Shown here one piece after another: positions 39,598 to 40,521 of a stretch of 40,521 bases of DNA. The DNA is from Victivallales bacterium (GTDB lineage: Bacteria > Verrucomicrobiota > Lentisphaeria > Victivallales > Victivallaceae). The stretch's first letter is position 1. Each line of letters begins with the position of its first letter. Made by a program: the position numbers and the translations under genes. The notes under the pieces were generated by a model. It was not told the DNA's origin, made no database searches, and saw only the letters and a list, made by a program, of their open reading frames with translations. Location: positions 1 through 40,521 of the forward strand of contig JAISIP010000045.1 of the NCBI GenBank assembly GCA_031261965.1, written 5' to 3'.

Positions 39598-39784
39598 GGC
39601 TACCTCTAAAAACTGGAAATTTGGCTAAAAATTGCAGCTCACAATTGTATGCGCGGTCTTGCGCGTATCTGGTTAACTCTATGTTAGCCAGATGCTTGCA
39701 AAACCGCACCTCCAAGTTGTGAATCTGCCAATTTTTAACACAACCCAGTTTTTAGAGATACCCTTCAGTTTTTAGGGGGTAGCC
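39598..39784 (+). repeat. Dispersed palindromic element, copy G (full-length plus duplicated right terminal repeat)
   Basis: GGCTACCTCTAAAAACTGG...CCCAGTTTTTAGAGATACCC followed by a second CAGTTTTTAGGGGGTAGCC end; aligns along its length to the reverse complement of copy F. Confidence 0.85.
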
Positions 39785-40422
39785 TAATATCGGTACGCGC
39801 TGCCTCCTGCCCACATATATTTGAGCTCATCTGATGACCCGTAAGAGTTTGCCGGCGTGCACGCAATATTGGTTGATCCGTCGGGATTGCTTATTCCGAC
39901 AATCGTTCCGGGTGGATTGACTTTGCGCGGGGACATCGCCTGAACATGTCCGTCAAGAAAACCAATCGGGGTGGAAGTCAAATGTACATCGCCAAGAGGT
40001 CGATACGCACCGTCGATGCTCCCCGCCAAAGAGGTAAGTCCCTCGGCTCGATCTCCCACAATAATCCGCAGGGAAGGTTTTTTTACCAAAGGTGCATTAA
40101 GTATGCTTGACAAAACAATTGCCCCCTCGGAATATCCGCAAGCGGGATTCCAACCATAGGTTTCGCCCAGTCCGCCGATATAATTCCACCAATCCGTATG
40201 TGCGCCTTGAATACCGCCAATGGTCTTGTTGCTCGACGGGCAACGCAATTTTACTTGAATATAGTTGACGCTTTTACCCTGCAAAGTATATTCCGGGGCG
40301 TATCCCATTGAAACAAACCGGACTTCCCAGCGTATCTTGTCATACAAAAAAGGAGCAGTCATCCCCCGAAAATCACCCATATATGAGGCATTGTAAGAAT
40401 TGAGGCAACCTCTAAAAACCAT
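39784..40422 (-). pseudogene. Type II secretion/pseudopilin-like (DUF1559/H-X9-DG) protein lacking its N-terminal pilin helix
   Basis: 'RGCLNSYNASYMGDFRG...IGFLDGHVQAMSPRKVNP...YMWAGGSAYRY'. No 'FTLIELLVVIAIIAILA' segment upstream; the apparent start codon lies inside a palindrome. Confidence 0.6.
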
Positions 40423-40434
40423 TTTTTAGAGGTT
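40407..40434. repeat. Minimal palindromic element, copy H (hairpin of the terminal repeat only)
   Basis: AACCTCTAAAAA-CCAT-TTTTTAGAGGTT, perfect 12-bp stem with 4-nt loop. Confidence 0.8.
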
Positions 40435-40521
40435 TTGTATTAAACATAGTTCCGTTTTTTTGAATTTTACCAGTTTTTTGTCGCGTTTTTTCTGTTTTAT
40501 ACCCGGTTATTTTGGGGCGAT

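Overview
The window is 40.5 kb of bacterial chromosome. Gene content and protein style suggest a Lentisphaerota/Victivallales-like genome, but this is inferred and I could not check it. Most of it is ordinary housekeeping: recN, a PfkB kinase, an acyltransferase/AMP-ligase, an MBL hydrolase, a ROK kinase, a TolQ/TolR/TonB-like set, a 5'-3' exonuclease, an AraC regulator, ilvN, pgk, gap, a GT39-like membrane protein, an NhaD-type antiporter with a PTS-IIA/CBS protein, icd, a larA-etfB-etfA-lctD lactate-oxidation operon and tRNA-Cys. An accessory/defence segment (about 18.7-27.0 kb) carries a MNT/HepT toxin-antitoxin pair, a truncated RhuM gene, a two-gene restriction-modification-like module (GIY-YIG-like + helicase + NPPY methylase fusion, plus a methylase-like partner), an orphan protein and a yefM-yoeB-like TA pair. 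The most unusual signal is a dispersed intergenic palindromic element with terminal inverted repeats GGGTAYCTCTAAAAACTGG / CCAGTTTTTAGAGRTACCC. At least nine full, deleted, composite or minimal copies are visible, often abutting stop codons. Two partial copies flank the yefM-yoeB module and carry a near-identical 39-bp terminator hairpin, so the TA pair looks like cargo of a composite element. All calls come from reading the sequence; no database searches were run.
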